Shown here: one piece after another, positions 1 through 8,241 of the stretch
Position numbering within the stretch: position 1 is the first letter of the stretch
Layout: every line of letters starts with the position of its first letter
NCBI GenBank assembly: GCA_949285255.1
Contig: CASDXV010000014.1
Coordinates: 23,214-67,463, forward strand
Origin: an uncultured bacterium
GTDB taxonomy: Bacteria > Cyanobacteriota > Vampirovibrionia > Gastranaerophilales > Gastranaerophilaceae
Direction of reading: 5' to 3'
Length of the DNA stretch: 44,250 bases
Notes under the pieces: model-generated
Seen by the model: only the letters and a program-made list of their open reading frames with translations
What the model was told of the DNA's origin: nothing
Databases searched by the model: none
Made by a program: the position numbers and the translations under genes

Positions 1-1
1 A

Positions 2-85
2 AAGCGAGCAGGCATAAGGATGCAAGCCCGAACGGGAAGGCGTGAGCCTTGCCGACAGGGCGAAGCTCGACTAGGCGAAGCTTGA
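2..85. other. GC-rich structured element at the left edge, possible ncRNA or repeat
   Basis: This stretch is far richer in G and C than the rest of the window and folds well. Bases 33-35 (CGG) pair with 52-54 and 37-41 (AAGGC) pair with 46-50, closing a GTGA loop of the GNRA class at 42-45. Outside this, 26-29 (GCCC) pair with 58-61 and 5-9 (CGAGC) pair with 65-69. The nonamer GGCGAAGCT occurs twice, at 60-68 and 74-82. One frame is open from base 2 to a TGA at 83-85, so it could also be the tail of a gene that begins outside the window. I recognise no RNA family. A structural RNA end or a dispersed palindromic repeat are both possible. Confidence 0.4.
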
Positions 86-176
86 ATTGTGATGCTTTGT
101 TTAAAATTAAAATTCCTTAAACTTTCTTTTTGTGCTATTATTTGCATGTTGATACAAAATTTAAGGAGTTTTAAAA

Positions 177-953
177 ATGAGCAGAAGACCTATTATTGCA
201 GGTAACTGGAAAATGCACAATAATCGCGAAGAAAGTAAAAAACTTGTTTGCGGTATTAAAGAAGCAATTAAAGATATTGATAAAGACGCACTTCCTGAAG
301 TTGTTGTTGCGCCTGTATTTACTTCTCTTGGTGTTGTAGCTGATGAAATTGCAACCTGCGGTTGCGGAAAAATCAAACTTTCTGCACAAAACTGCTACTA
401 TGAAGCAAAAGGTGCTTTTACGGGTGAAATTTCAATCGATATGATTAAAGACTTCGATGCTAAATTTATTATCATCGGTCACTCTGAACGTCGTCAAATA
501 TTCTCTGAAACAGATGAAATGATTAACAAAAAAGCTAAAGCTATTATCGAAGCAGGTTTAACACCTATTATCTGCTGTGGTGAAACTCTTGAGCAAAGAG
601 AACTCGGTGTAACAGATTCTCACATAGCTTCTCAAATTGTTAAAGCTCTTGATGGTGTTGCACCAACTGATGTTGCAAATGTTGTTATCGCTTATGAACC
701 TATCTGGGCAATAGGTACCGGTAAAACTTGCGATAGTGCTGAAGCAAACAGAGTAATTAAAGGCATTAGAGCAACATTGGCTCAAATTGCAGGTAAAGAA
801 AACGCTGATAAGGTAAGAATTTTATACGGCGGTTCAGTTAAACCTGAAACTATTAAAGAACAAATGGCGCAATCTGATATTGACGGTGCTTTAGTTGGCG
901 GCGCAAGCTTAAAAGCTGATAGCTTCGTTGAAATTATAAAAGGTGCTATGTAG
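177..953 (+). CDS. tpiA: Triosephosphate isomerase
   Basis: A 258-residue cytosolic TIM-barrel enzyme that interconverts dihydroxyacetone phosphate and glyceraldehyde 3-phosphate in glycolysis and gluconeogenesis. The family signatures are all present: the N-terminal AGNWKMH with the catalytic lysine, GHSERR with the catalytic histidine, YEPIWAIGTGKT with the catalytic glutamate and the phosphate-gripping loop, and RILYGGSV near the C-terminus. Length is normal for the family. The start is set by an AAGGAG Shine-Dalgarno at 163-168, eight bases before the ATG. A possible -10 box TATTAT lies at 136-141 but no good -35 is seen. The gene is transcribed alone and ends at the hairpin at 972-995. 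Confidence 0.98.
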   Translation: MSRRPIIAGNWKMHNNREESKKLVCGIKEAIKDIDKDALPEVVVAPVFTSLGVVADEIATCGCGKIKLSAQNCYYEAKGAFTGEISIDMIKDFDAKFIIIGHSERRQIFSETDEMINKKAKAIIEAGLTPIICCGETLEQRELGVTDSHIASQIVKALDGVAPTDVANVVIAYEPIWAIGTGKTCDSAEANRVIKGIRATLAQIAGKENADKVRILYGGSVKPETIKEQMAQSDIDGALVGGASLKADSFVEIIKGAM

Positions 954-971
954 TTAAACCTTTATAATAAA

Positions 972-998
972 AGTAGCCTCATAATCGGGGCTGCTTTT
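972..998. terminator. Bidirectional intrinsic terminator between tpiA and metW
   Basis: A seven-pair stem (972-978 with 989-995, one G-T pair) is followed on the plus strand by a run of T from 995. On the minus strand the stem is also followed by T-rich sequence. It sits between two convergent genes and can serve both. Confidence 0.8.
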
Positions 999-1589
999 TT
1001 ATTTAGAAATTACAAACACAACTTCTTCGGAGAAGAAATTTGTAATAGTTCTAATTAATATCCCGCTTCTTGCCTTTTTTCTTGTAAGGTAGACCGATTC
1101 CTCGATTTTTATATTTCTTTTTTTACAAAATTCAAAAAAGTCATTCACGGTTAAAAGGTGAATATTGGGCGTATTGTACCATTCGTAGGGAAGAGCCTTA
1201 CTTTTTGGCATTTTTCCTTTGAAAAATAAATAAAATCTTACTTTCCAGTATGCAAAATTAGGAAAGCTCACAATCGAGCGCTTTGCTACTCTTAGCATTT
1301 CATCAATTACAAGCTCGGGGTTGTTTGTGGATTGCAGCGTCTGATTTAAGATTGCATAGTCAAAACTCTTATCAGGAAACTGTTTTAGTCCTTCATCCAA
1401 GTCGCCCTGAATAACGCTCAAACCTTTTTCAAGTGCTTCAATGACACAATTTTCATCAATTTCCACACCCACGCCTTTGACATTTTTTTTATCTACAAGC
1501 ATTTTAAAAAGTGCGCCCGAGCCGCAGCCTAGGTCGAGGATTTTAGAGTTTTCTTTTACCAGTTTTACAATTGCATTATAATTTAGCAT
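999..1589 (-). CDS. metW: MetW-like SAM-dependent methyltransferase-fold protein
   Basis: A 196-residue class I methyltransferase-fold protein. The SAM-binding motif I (LDLGCGSGALFKML) is at about residues 18-31, and motif-like stretches (GVGVEIDENCV, IQGDLDEGL, FDYAILNQTLQ) follow as in the MetW family. MetW is a partner of MetX homoserine acyltransferase in many bacteria and is thought to be needed for MetX activity. Here the gene starts one base after the metX stop codon on the same strand, the classic metX-metW arrangement, which supports the call strongly. Length fits the family. Confidence 0.93.
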   Translation of the reverse strand: MLNYNAIVKLVKENSKILDLGCGSGALFKMLVDKKNVKGVGVEIDENCVIEALEKGLSVIQGDLDEGLKQFPDKSFDYAILNQTLQSTNNPELVIDEMLRVAKRSIVSFPNFAYWKVRFYLFFKGKMPKSKALPYEWYNTPNIHLLTVNDFFEFCKKRNIKIEESVYLTRKKARSGILIRTITNFFSEEVVFVISK

Positions 1590-1590
1590 T

Positions 1591-2688
1591 TTAGCCTTTC
1601 AAAAAACTTTCGATAATTTTTGTCTGTTTTTCCCACTCAATTAAAAACGCATCGTGTCCGCAGCTGCTCTTTAACTCTACAAAAGATACTTCCTTATCTG
1701 CCTTAACAAGAGCCTCTACCATAATTTTTGCCTGTTGTGTTGAAAATAACCAATCTGAGGTAAAGGATATTATAAGAAATCTTGAATTTGTGTCTTTAAA
1801 AGCGTTTTCAAGAGAGCCGTATTTTCTTGCAGGGTCGTAGTAGTCAACCGCTTTTGTTATGTAGAGGTAACTGTTTGCATCAAACCTGTCGACAAAAATT
1901 CTTCCCTGATGTTCAAGATAGCTTTCGACCTGAAAATCTACACCAAAGTCAAATGAGGGTTTGTCTTTAAAATCTCTGCCAAATTTATTGTGCATAGCTT
2001 CTTCGCAAAGATAAGTTATGTGCCCCACCATGCGCGCTATAGAAAGCCCCTGCTCGGGGTGCTCGCCGTGGTAGTAGTTTCCGTTGTTAAAGTTTTTATC
2101 CGATATAATAGCGTTTCTGCCAACCGCATTAAAAGCAATGCCTTGTGCTGTAAGCCTTGGAGTGCAGGCAATGATAATTGTTGATTTAACCATTTGCGGG
2201 TAGACAATTGACCACTCAAGAGCCTGCATGCCGCCCATAGAGCCGCCAACGACTATAAGTTTTTTTACTCCGAGGTAATCAATCAGCTCTTTTTGAACTT
2301 TTATCATATCTCCGACGGTAATTACAGGAAAATCAAGAGCATATTCTTTACCTGTTTTTGGATTAATTGAAGAAGGGCCTGTTGTACCTTTGCAGCCGCC
2401 AAGTACGTTTGAGCATATTACAAAAAATCTTTTTGTATCAAAAGCCTTGCCATCTCCTATCATCGTATCCCACCAGCCGGGTTTTTTATCTTCTTTTATA
2501 TGATAATGAGCAGCATGCGCATCAGCCGTCAGCGCATGGAGAATTAAAATAGCGTTGTCCTTATTTTCGTTTAACTCACCGTAAGTTTCATAAGCTACTT
2601 GAATATCTTCAAGTTCTCTTTGACATTCAAGTTTTATCGGTTTATTAAGTTTAAAATACTTTGTTTCTACAAGAATTTTTTCTTCCAT
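1591..2688 (-). CDS. metX: Homoserine O-acyltransferase (MetX)
   Basis: An alpha/beta-hydrolase that acylates homoserine (by acetyl-CoA or succinyl-CoA; MetX-type) in the first committed step of methionine synthesis. Seen: the nucleophile elbow GGSMGGMQ, the conserved ALTADAHAA and GGCKGTTGPSSINP stretches of the family, and the C-terminal SSCGHDAFLIE with the catalytic histidine. An upstream in-frame ATG at 2712 would add eight residues, but the ATG at 2688 has an AGAGG Shine-Dalgarno two bases before it after GTT spacing and matches the usual N-terminus, giving 365 residues. It is followed at once by metW. A palindrome at 2715-2740 is a candidate operator. Confidence 0.95.
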   Translation of the reverse strand: MEEKILVETKYFKLNKPIKLECQRELEDIQVAYETYGELNENKDNAILILHALTADAHAAHYHIKEDKKPGWWDTMIGDGKAFDTKRFFVICSNVLGGCKGTTGPSSINPKTGKEYALDFPVITVGDMIKVQKELIDYLGVKKLIVVGGSMGGMQALEWSIVYPQMVKSTIIIACTPRLTAQGIAFNAVGRNAIISDKNFNNGNYYHGEHPEQGLSIARMVGHITYLCEEAMHNKFGRDFKDKPSFDFGVDFQVESYLEHQGRIFVDRFDANSYLYITKAVDYYDPARKYGSLENAFKDTNSRFLIISFTSDWLFSTQQAKIMVEALVKADKEVSFVELKSSCGHDAFLIEWEKQTKIIESFLKG

Positions 2689-2697
2689 AACCTCTGT

Positions 2698-2740
2698 ATT
2701 GTAGCATATCAAATTAAAGTTTACTTTTATGTAAACTTTA
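2698..2740 (-). promoter_or_regulatory. Inverted repeat and candidate promoter upstream of metX
   Basis: A perfect 10-base inverted repeat, TAAAGTTTAC at 2715-2724 and GTAAACTTTA at 2731-2740, separated by six bases, has the form of a dimeric repressor site. It lies just upstream of a minus-strand extended -10-like sequence TGCTACAAT (complement of 2698-2706), so a bound protein would cover the -35 region of metX. No known regulator box was matched. The divergent gene at 2824 could also be affected. Confidence 0.45.
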
Positions 2741-2789
2741 GTATAAATTTTGTAAAAATTCCAAAAGTTTTTCTAAATTGTGCCGATAG

Positions 2790-2817
2790 TATAATCACAA
2801 GACAACACATGTAGGAA
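2790..2817 (+). promoter_or_regulatory. -10 box and Shine-Dalgarno of the HD-GYP gene
   Basis: TATAAT at 2790-2795 is a consensus -10. No clear -35 is seen 16-18 bases upstream. A transcript starting near 2802 would carry the Shine-Dalgarno AGGAA at 2813-2817, seven bases or so before the ATG at 2824. Confidence 0.5.
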
Positions 2818-2823
2818 ATTTTT

Positions 2824-4107
2824 ATGGAAAACTTTAGAAACCATAATGGTGAAGGTGAAGATTCAGGAGTTTCAATATACTCTCGTTCAATAAATCTTCT
2901 CGATGATGACCCGTTAGAGGAAATTTTTGCGCTTAATTTAGGTGATTTTTTAACAGAACACTTAATAAACCCTGAGCTTGCGCATAAAATAGGTGATAAG
3001 GTAAGAGATAAAAACGAAAGTTTAAAAGAGCAGTTAAGAGAGCTTGTATCTATTTATTCCATAGACAACACCCTTTCTCTTTTAGGTTTTAAAAATAACG
3101 AAGATTATGTTATTTATAACTCAATAGCAAAGACAATTAAGCTTATGCTCACTTTGGATGAGTGCAATATTTATTTGTGCAACAAAGGTGAAGAGCTTAA
3201 ACTTCGCGGCAATTCAAACGATGAAATCAACAAGGAAGTTGAAGATTATATTCTGAAATGTCACACGGATGAGGACGACATCGTATTTGAGCGTGACGGC
3301 AAGCAGATAAGTGTTTTTCCTATGAAAAACAACTTTGAATGTATAGGCTCAATTGAGATTGTAAGAAGTATTGATAAGCCTCTTGAGGAGCAGTTTGCGC
3401 AGTTAATTAAAATAACCGCGGGGCTTTTTGTAACTTCTTTAGGTCTGCAAAAGCTTATTGATGAAGTTAACAGGCTTATTTCTCAAAAAGTTGTTTCAAC
3501 TTCAGAACTGCAGAATCTTCGTGCGCAGCTAACGGCGATTATTGGTGATTTAGGCGACCAGCAGCAGGCTTTTGTTGAAAAACTGGCATATGCTGTTGAT
3601 TGCAAAGGAAAGTACAAAAATAATCACTCAAGAAGAACTGCAGAGCTCTCAAGAGAAATTTGTCATTATCTTGAGTTGAATGAAAAAACAACGGATTTAA
3701 TATATTATGCGGGATTACTGCAAAATATAGGTAAAATCACCCTTAGTGACGATTTGTTCTCCAAAAAAGGCGAACTTACAAAAGAAGAGTGGGAAAAGCT
3801 TCAGGAGCATCCTAACGCAGGTGTAAGTTTACTGATGAACATAAACTTTATGTCAGAGGTTGTTCCATACATTCACTATCAGCGTGAACGCTGGAACGGA
3901 CAAGGTGCGCCTGAGGGGCTTAACGGTCAGTCTATTCCTTTCGGTTCAAGAATTATAGCAGTAGCTGACGCGTATTGTGCTCTGCTTGAAGACAGACCGC
4001 AAAGAAAAGCACTAAGTAACACCCAAGCTCTTGACATTCTAAAGAAAGAAAGCGGTATCAAGTGGGACCCGGCTGTTGTGGATGCACTTGTAAAATTAAA
4101 AGCTTAA
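2824..4107 (+). CDS. Degenerate HD-GYP domain protein with GAF-like region
   Basis: A 427-residue soluble protein. Residues about 90-215 look like a GAF-type sensor domain, followed by a helical stretch and a C-terminal HD-GYP-family domain (about 245-427). HD-GYP proteins are usually cyclic-di-GMP phosphodiesterases that bind metals through HD and further histidines. Here HSRR (268-271) and EHP (328-330) are kept, but the HDIGK motif reads QNIGK (300-304), the HHERWDG-like motif reads HYQRERWNG (351-359), and the GYP signature reads GAP (361-363). Several metal ligands are therefore missing, so a binding or regulatory role is more likely than catalysis. Divergent from metX, it is transcribed alone and ends at the hairpin at 4129. 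Confidence 0.85.
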   Translation: MENFRNHNGEGEDSGVSIYSRSINLLDDDPLEEIFALNLGDFLTEHLINPELAHKIGDKVRDKNESLKEQLRELVSIYSIDNTLSLLGFKNNEDYVIYNSIAKTIKLMLTLDECNIYLCNKGEELKLRGNSNDEINKEVEDYILKCHTDEDDIVFERDGKQISVFPMKNNFECIGSIEIVRSIDKPLEEQFAQLIKITAGLFVTSLGLQKLIDEVNRLISQKVVSTSELQNLRAQLTAIIGDLGDQQQAFVEKLAYAVDCKGKYKNNHSRRTAELSREICHYLELNEKTTDLIYYAGLLQNIGKITLSDDLFSKKGELTKEEWEKLQEHPNAGVSLLMNINFMSEVVPYIHYQRERWNGQGAPEGLNGQSIPFGSRIIAVADAYCALLEDRPQRKALSNTQALDILKKESGIKWDPAVVDALVKLKA

Positions 4108-4128
4108 GCATAAGTCAAAAAGTTAGAC

Positions 4129-4157
4129 ACTCCCTTTTAATAAAGAAAGGGAGTTTT
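4129..4157 (+). terminator. Intrinsic terminator after the HD-GYP gene
   Basis: Nine-pair perfect stem, 4129-4137 with 4146-4154 (ACTCCCTTT and its complement), eight-base loop, then T residues. It lies between convergent genes. T-richness on the minus side is weaker, so it mainly serves the plus strand. Confidence 0.8.
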
Positions 4158-4159
4158 CA

Positions 4160-5692
4160 TTATCTTTTAGAATTCTTATTTCTATGAGCAGGGTATCCGT
4201 ATAAAAAGTAAATTACTATACCTATTAAAATCCATATAGGAAATAGTGCAGAGGATGTTTTTAGAGTTTTTAGAGAATATATAATAAGCCCTCCGCAAAA
4301 AACTATTCCTAAAATCGGAAACAGTGGTACAAAAGGCACTCTAAAGGGTCTTGGACGCTCGGGGTCTGTTTTTCTTAGGATTAAAACAATAATGCATATA
4401 ACGATAAATGATGTAAATGTGCCGAAGTTACAAAGTTCTGCTGATATATTCAAGTCCATAAAGACAGAACCTATCATAACTATAAGACCGCAAATCCAAG
4501 TGAGCAGATTTGGCGTTCTTGTTTTTTTGTTTACAACCCTCATTGAACGGGGTATAAACTTATCGCGGCTCATAGCATAGAGTATTCTTACTGTTCCCAG
4601 TTGATAAACGAGCAATACCGAGGTTAAACCTGCAATAGCACCTGCTGAAATAAAACCTGCAAACCAGTCTTTGCCCACATAGTGCATAGCATGCGCTATA
4701 GGCGCTTGTATGTCTATCAGTTTATATGGAACCATACCTGTTAGAACCAGAGCAACACCAATGTATAAAATTGTACAAATGCAAAGTGTGCCTAAAATAC
4801 CTATAGGGATGTCTTTTTGCGGGTTTTTTGTTTCCTCTGCGGTTGTTGATATCGCATCAAAACCAATGTAGGCAAAAAATATTAAAAATGCCCCCATAAA
4901 CACGCCTGACATACCGTTTGGCATAAAAGGCGTCCAGTTTTCAGGCTGCACGTAGTGCGCACCGACAAATATAAAAGTTGAAATTATAAAAAGGTTTATT
5001 GCAACCATAACGCCTGCAAAGCGAGTTGATTCTTTTATCCCTTTAATTAGGATAAATGTCAAAAGAACAACGATAAAAATCGCAGGCAGATTTATTGCAA
5101 ATGGAATTTTATCAAAAAGAAAAGGGATTTTATCGTGAACATCAAGCCCGTATTTATCACACATTACACTAATTGAGCGATAATCGTTCCTAAGCCATAT
5201 GGGAAAATTGGTTACAAATGCGGGTAAAACGTGTTTAAATCCTTTTAAAAACTGTGCAAAATAACCGCTCCAAGCGCTTGCAATTGTAATATTGCCTATT
5301 GCATATTCAAGCATTAAAATCCAACCTACAACCCAGGCCATAAACTCGCCCATTGTAACATAGGTGTAAGTGTAGGCTGAGCCTGCAATGGGTATCATAG
5401 CTGCAATTTCAGAATAGCAAAGGGCTGAGAATATACTTGCAATGGCAGCTAAAACCATAGAAAGTATTATGGCAGGGCCCGCTCCTGCTCCCTCGGGGCC
5501 TCCTACAATAGCACTTCCGACAATGGTAAAAATCCCCGTACCGACAACGGCGCCAATACCTAAAATTATTAAATCAAAAGCACCAAGGGTCTTTTTAAGG
5601 TCTGATTTTTTAGCTGTTTCTATGACTTCATCCGTTGATTTTTTTTCAAGCAGATTGGCAACAAAGCCTTTTATATCTATATTACTTTTCAT
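4160..5692 (-). CDS. APC-family amino acid permease (second of a tandem pair)
   Basis: A polytopic inner-membrane transporter of the amino acid-polyamine-organocation superfamily, closest in pattern to the bacterial cationic amino acid transporter (YfnA-like) group. It shows the TM1 glycine motif GAFDLIILGIGAVVGTGIF, about twelve hydrophobic segments, the FAYIGFDAISTTAEETKNPQ signature and the C-terminal FRVPFVPLFP. A TTG at 5731 opens a longer frame, but the ATG at 5692 lies inside the end of the upstream permease gene, overlapping it by 11 bases, which suggests translational coupling and gives 510 residues. It is a clear paralog of that upstream gene. The substrate cannot be read from sequence. 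Confidence 0.92.
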   Translation of the reverse strand: MKSNIDIKGFVANLLEKKSTDEVIETAKKSDLKKTLGAFDLIILGIGAVVGTGIFTIVGSAIVGGPEGAGAGPAIILSMVLAAIASIFSALCYSEIAAMIPIAGSAYTYTYVTMGEFMAWVVGWILMLEYAIGNITIASAWSGYFAQFLKGFKHVLPAFVTNFPIWLRNDYRSISVMCDKYGLDVHDKIPFLFDKIPFAINLPAIFIVVLLTFILIKGIKESTRFAGVMVAINLFIISTFIFVGAHYVQPENWTPFMPNGMSGVFMGAFLIFFAYIGFDAISTTAEETKNPQKDIPIGILGTLCICTILYIGVALVLTGMVPYKLIDIQAPIAHAMHYVGKDWFAGFISAGAIAGLTSVLLVYQLGTVRILYAMSRDKFIPRSMRVVNKKTRTPNLLTWICGLIVMIGSVFMDLNISAELCNFGTFTSFIVICIIVLILRKTDPERPRPFRVPFVPLFPILGIVFCGGLIIYSLKTLKTSSALFPIWILIGIVIYFLYGYPAHRNKNSKR

Positions 5693-7253
5693 CTTTTTCA
5701 ATTTTTCTTTGTTTTTTGTATCCGTAGCCAAAATAAATCAAGACACCTATAACAAGCCATAAGGGGAATAAGAACCTTGATGTAGTTAAAAACTGCATTG
5801 AATAAATCATTAAACCGCCGCAGCATATTACTCCAAGCAGAGGGAAAAACGGGCAGAACGGTACTCTAAAGGGTCTTTTTCTGTTCGGGTCTGTTTTTCT
5901 TAATATAATAACTGCAATACATACGATAATAAATGACGTAAATGTACCAAAGTTACAGAGTTCTGCTGCGGTTGAAATATTTAAAAACATTGAACCAAAC
6001 ATACAAATGATTGCAACAAGAACTGTTATTATATGTGGAGTTTTAAATTTTTTGTGTACTGTTTTTAAAATTGTGGGCAGGTAATTATCACGGCTCATAG
6101 CGTAGAGTATTCTTGTTCCTGCTAACATAAGCACTAAAAGAACAGAAGTTAAACCGGTCAGAGCACCAAGAGATATTAAGCCTGCAACCCAGTCTTGACC
6201 AACCGCTCTCATAGCGTGCGCTATAGGTGCGTGAGTATCAATTTGACCTATTGGAACCATACCTGTTAAAACAAGTCCGACAAGTACATAGACAATTGTG
6301 CAGGTTGCAAGAGAGCCTATAATACCTATAGGTAAGTTCTTTTGAGGGTTTTTTGTTTCCTCTGCGGCAGTAGCTATTGCATCAAAGCCAATGTATGCAA
6401 AGAAAATTATAAAAGCACCCATAAATATGCCCTCAAATCCGTTAGGTGCAAAAGGCACCCAGTTTTGAGGTTTTACATAAAACATTCCCGTAAAGACAAA
6501 AAGGGCTATAACGGCAAGTTTTATTACAACCATAATGCCTGCCATATTTGTTGATTCTTTTATGCCTTTTACAAGAATTGCCGCCATAAAAACAGTTACT
6601 AAAACAGCAGGCAGATTTATTGATATGGGTATACCCGCAATTGTAGGTATAACAGTAGTCGGGTCTATACCTTGTTTAGTAAGTGTTGAAACTGCGCTTG
6701 AATAGTCGTTTATAAGCCATATAGGCGGGTTTGTTATAAATGAAGGCAGAAAGGGAAAACCTTTTAAAAACTGTATTAAATATCCGCTCCAAGCGCTTGC
6801 AACAGCTATGTAGCCTACAAGGTACTCAAGCATTAATACCCAACCTACAATCCAAGCTAAAAACTCGCCCAGAGTAGCGTAAGTGTAAAGATAAGCTGAG
6901 CCTGCAACAGGAATCATTGAAGCAAATTCACTGTAGCACATTGCAGAAAATACGCAAGCAAGAGATGCTAAAATCATAGACACAACAAGCGCCGGCCCTG
7001 CTCCCGCACTCTCAGGCGAACCTGCTGCTGCAATACCTACAACGGTAAAAATTCCCGAGCCTATTATAGCGCCTACACCAAGTATAATAAGGTCAAATGC
7101 GCCAAGAGTTTTTTGCAAACCGCCTTTACTTGCGCTTTCTATCATATCATCGGGGTTTTTGGTCTTAAACAGGTTTTTTACAAAGCTGCCTATTTTTCCG
7201 ACCTCAAGTTTTTCTTCGCACAAATTGTGCAAGTTGTTGTTAATCTCTCTCAT
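5682..7253 (-). CDS. APC-family amino acid permease (first of a tandem pair)
   Basis: A 523-residue polytopic transporter of the APC superfamily, cationic amino acid transporter-like. The N-terminal 45 residues are cytoplasmic. TM1 carries LGVGAIIGSGIF, and the FAYIGFDAIATAAEETKNPQ signature and C-terminal FRVPFCPFFP follow in the family order. It is closely similar along its whole length to the next gene, so the pair arose by tandem duplication. It begins 19 bases after the end of glyQ, so it is probably transcribed with the glycyl-tRNA synthetase subunit. An AGGA element sits rather far (13 bases) before the ATG. The substrate is unknown. Confidence 0.93.
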   Translation of the reverse strand: MREINNNLHNLCEEKLEVGKIGSFVKNLFKTKNPDDMIESASKGGLQKTLGAFDLIILGVGAIIGSGIFTVVGIAAAGSPESAGAGPALVVSMILASLACVFSAMCYSEFASMIPVAGSAYLYTYATLGEFLAWIVGWVLMLEYLVGYIAVASAWSGYLIQFLKGFPFLPSFITNPPIWLINDYSSAVSTLTKQGIDPTTVIPTIAGIPISINLPAVLVTVFMAAILVKGIKESTNMAGIMVVIKLAVIALFVFTGMFYVKPQNWVPFAPNGFEGIFMGAFIIFFAYIGFDAIATAAEETKNPQKNLPIGIIGSLATCTIVYVLVGLVLTGMVPIGQIDTHAPIAHAMRAVGQDWVAGLISLGALTGLTSVLLVLMLAGTRILYAMSRDNYLPTILKTVHKKFKTPHIITVLVAIICMFGSMFLNISTAAELCNFGTFTSFIIVCIAVIILRKTDPNRKRPFRVPFCPFFPLLGVICCGGLMIYSMQFLTTSRFLFPLWLVIGVLIYFGYGYKKQRKIEKDEK

Positions 7254-7272
7254 GCTAAAAAATTTTTCCTAT

Positions 7273-8148
7273 CTACTTTTTAAGTAAAGGAAAACCAAGG
7301 CTCTCCCTTTGTTGTACGTATAATTTGGCAACTGCTGCTGCCATAGTTCTCACTCGGTTAATATAGTTTACTCTCTCGTCTTTGCTAATTACTCCTCTTG
7401 CATCAAGAAGGTTAAAAGTGTGAGAGCATTTTAGTACCCAGTCGTAAGCGGGAAGCACTATACCTGCTTCAAGCGAAGAAAAGGCTTCAGCTTCACACAG
7501 GTCAAACATTTTGAATAATCTTTCAGGGGTTGAGTATTCAAAATTGTACTTAGACTGTTCAATTTCATTTTGCAAATAAATGTCGCCGTACTTAAGGTTA
7601 TTGTTCCACATAACGTCATATACGGAGTTTACGTTTTGCAAATACATTGCAATACGCTCTAAGCCATAAGTAATTTCAAGCGCTACAGGCTTAACCTCTA
7701 AGCCGCCAACTTGTTGAAAATATGTAAATTGAGTAATTTCCATACCGTCAAGCCAGACTTCCCAGCCTACACCTGCTGCACCTAAAGTCGGGCTTTCCCA
7801 GTTGTCTTCAACAAATCTTACATCGTGTTTAGATAAGTCAATACCGATTGCTTCAAGAGATTTTAAATATATATCTTGAGCGTTATCGGGTGAGGGTTTA
7901 AGTATTACCTGATATTGAAAATAATGTCCAAGACGGTTCGGGTTTTCACCATATCTGGCATCTGTCGGACGTCTGCAAGGTTCAATCATAGCAACGCTAT
8001 ATGGTTCGGGCCCAAGTGACCTTAAAAAAGTGGCGGGATTCATTGTAGATGCGCCCTTTTCAATGTCATAGGGCTGTTGAATAATGCATCCGCAGTTTGA
8101 CCAATATTTAGATAAATTTAATACAAGTTCCTGAAAAGTTATTGTCAT
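7273..8148 (-). CDS. glyQ: Glycyl-tRNA synthetase alpha subunit
   Basis: A 291-residue full-length alpha chain of the heterotetrameric bacterial glycyl-tRNA synthetase, which carries the aminoacylation site. Signature stretches are [21 protein letters not shown] without gaps in the N-terminal part, [57 protein letters not shown] and [14 protein letters not shown]. The usual partner glyS, which commonly follows directly, is not in this window. Two amino acid permeases follow instead. There is no Shine-Dalgarno, and a -10 box ends seven bases before the ATG, so the mRNA is predicted to be leaderless. That leaves no room for a T-box leader. Confidence 0.97.
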   Translation of the reverse strand: MTITFQELVLNLSKYWSNCGCIIQQPYDIEKGASTMNPATFLRSLGPEPYSVAMIEPCRRPTDARYGENPNRLGHYFQYQVILKPSPDNAQDIYLKSLEAIGIDLSKHDVRFVEDNWESPTLGAAGVGWEVWLDGMEITQFTYFQQVGGLEVKPVALEITYGLERIAMYLQNVNSVYDVMWNNNLKYGDIYLQNEIEQSKYNFEYSTPERLFKMFDLCEAEAFSSLEAGIVLPAYDWVLKCSHTFNLLDARGVISKDERVNYINRVRTMAAAVAKLYVQQRESLGFPLLKK

Positions 8149-8155
8149 AATTTAA

Positions 8156-8184
8156 ATTCTATTACAAGGGTAAAATTTACGCAA
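8156..8184 (-). promoter_or_regulatory. Promoter of glyQ, predicted leaderless
   Basis: On the minus strand TTGCGT (complement of 8179-8184), a 17-base spacer and TAGAAT (complement of 8156-8161) precede the glyQ ATG by seven bases. The predicted start is at or next to the ATG. Confidence 0.55.
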
Positions 8185-8204
8185 ATAAAAAATACATAAA
8201 GATG

Positions 8205-8235
8205 TTGATGTACATAGTTTTTAAAATGTTATAAT
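8205..8235 (+). promoter_or_regulatory. Extended -10 promoter of the hexapeptide transferase gene, predicted leaderless
   Basis: TGTTATAAT at 8227-8235 is a perfect extended -10 element. TTGATG at 8205-8210 is a -35-like sequence at a long 19-base spacing. Only six bases separate the -10 from the ATG at 8242, and no Shine-Dalgarno is present. Confidence 0.65.
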
Positions 8236-8241
8236 CTCAAA

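Noticed and set aside
1-100. RNase P RNA, tmRNA, SRP RNA or group II intron end at the left edge
   Set aside because: None of the conserved sequence signatures I know for these RNAs is visible, so the element is left unnamed.
5693-5731. TTG start extending the second permease into the first
   Set aside because: It would give a 50-base overlap; the ATG at 5692 gives an 11-base overlap and the normal family N-terminus.
8149-8241. Possible T-box or other riboswitch upstream of glyQ
   Set aside because: The gap is only about 90 bases and is shared with a divergent gene, and the predicted glyQ transcript has no leader.
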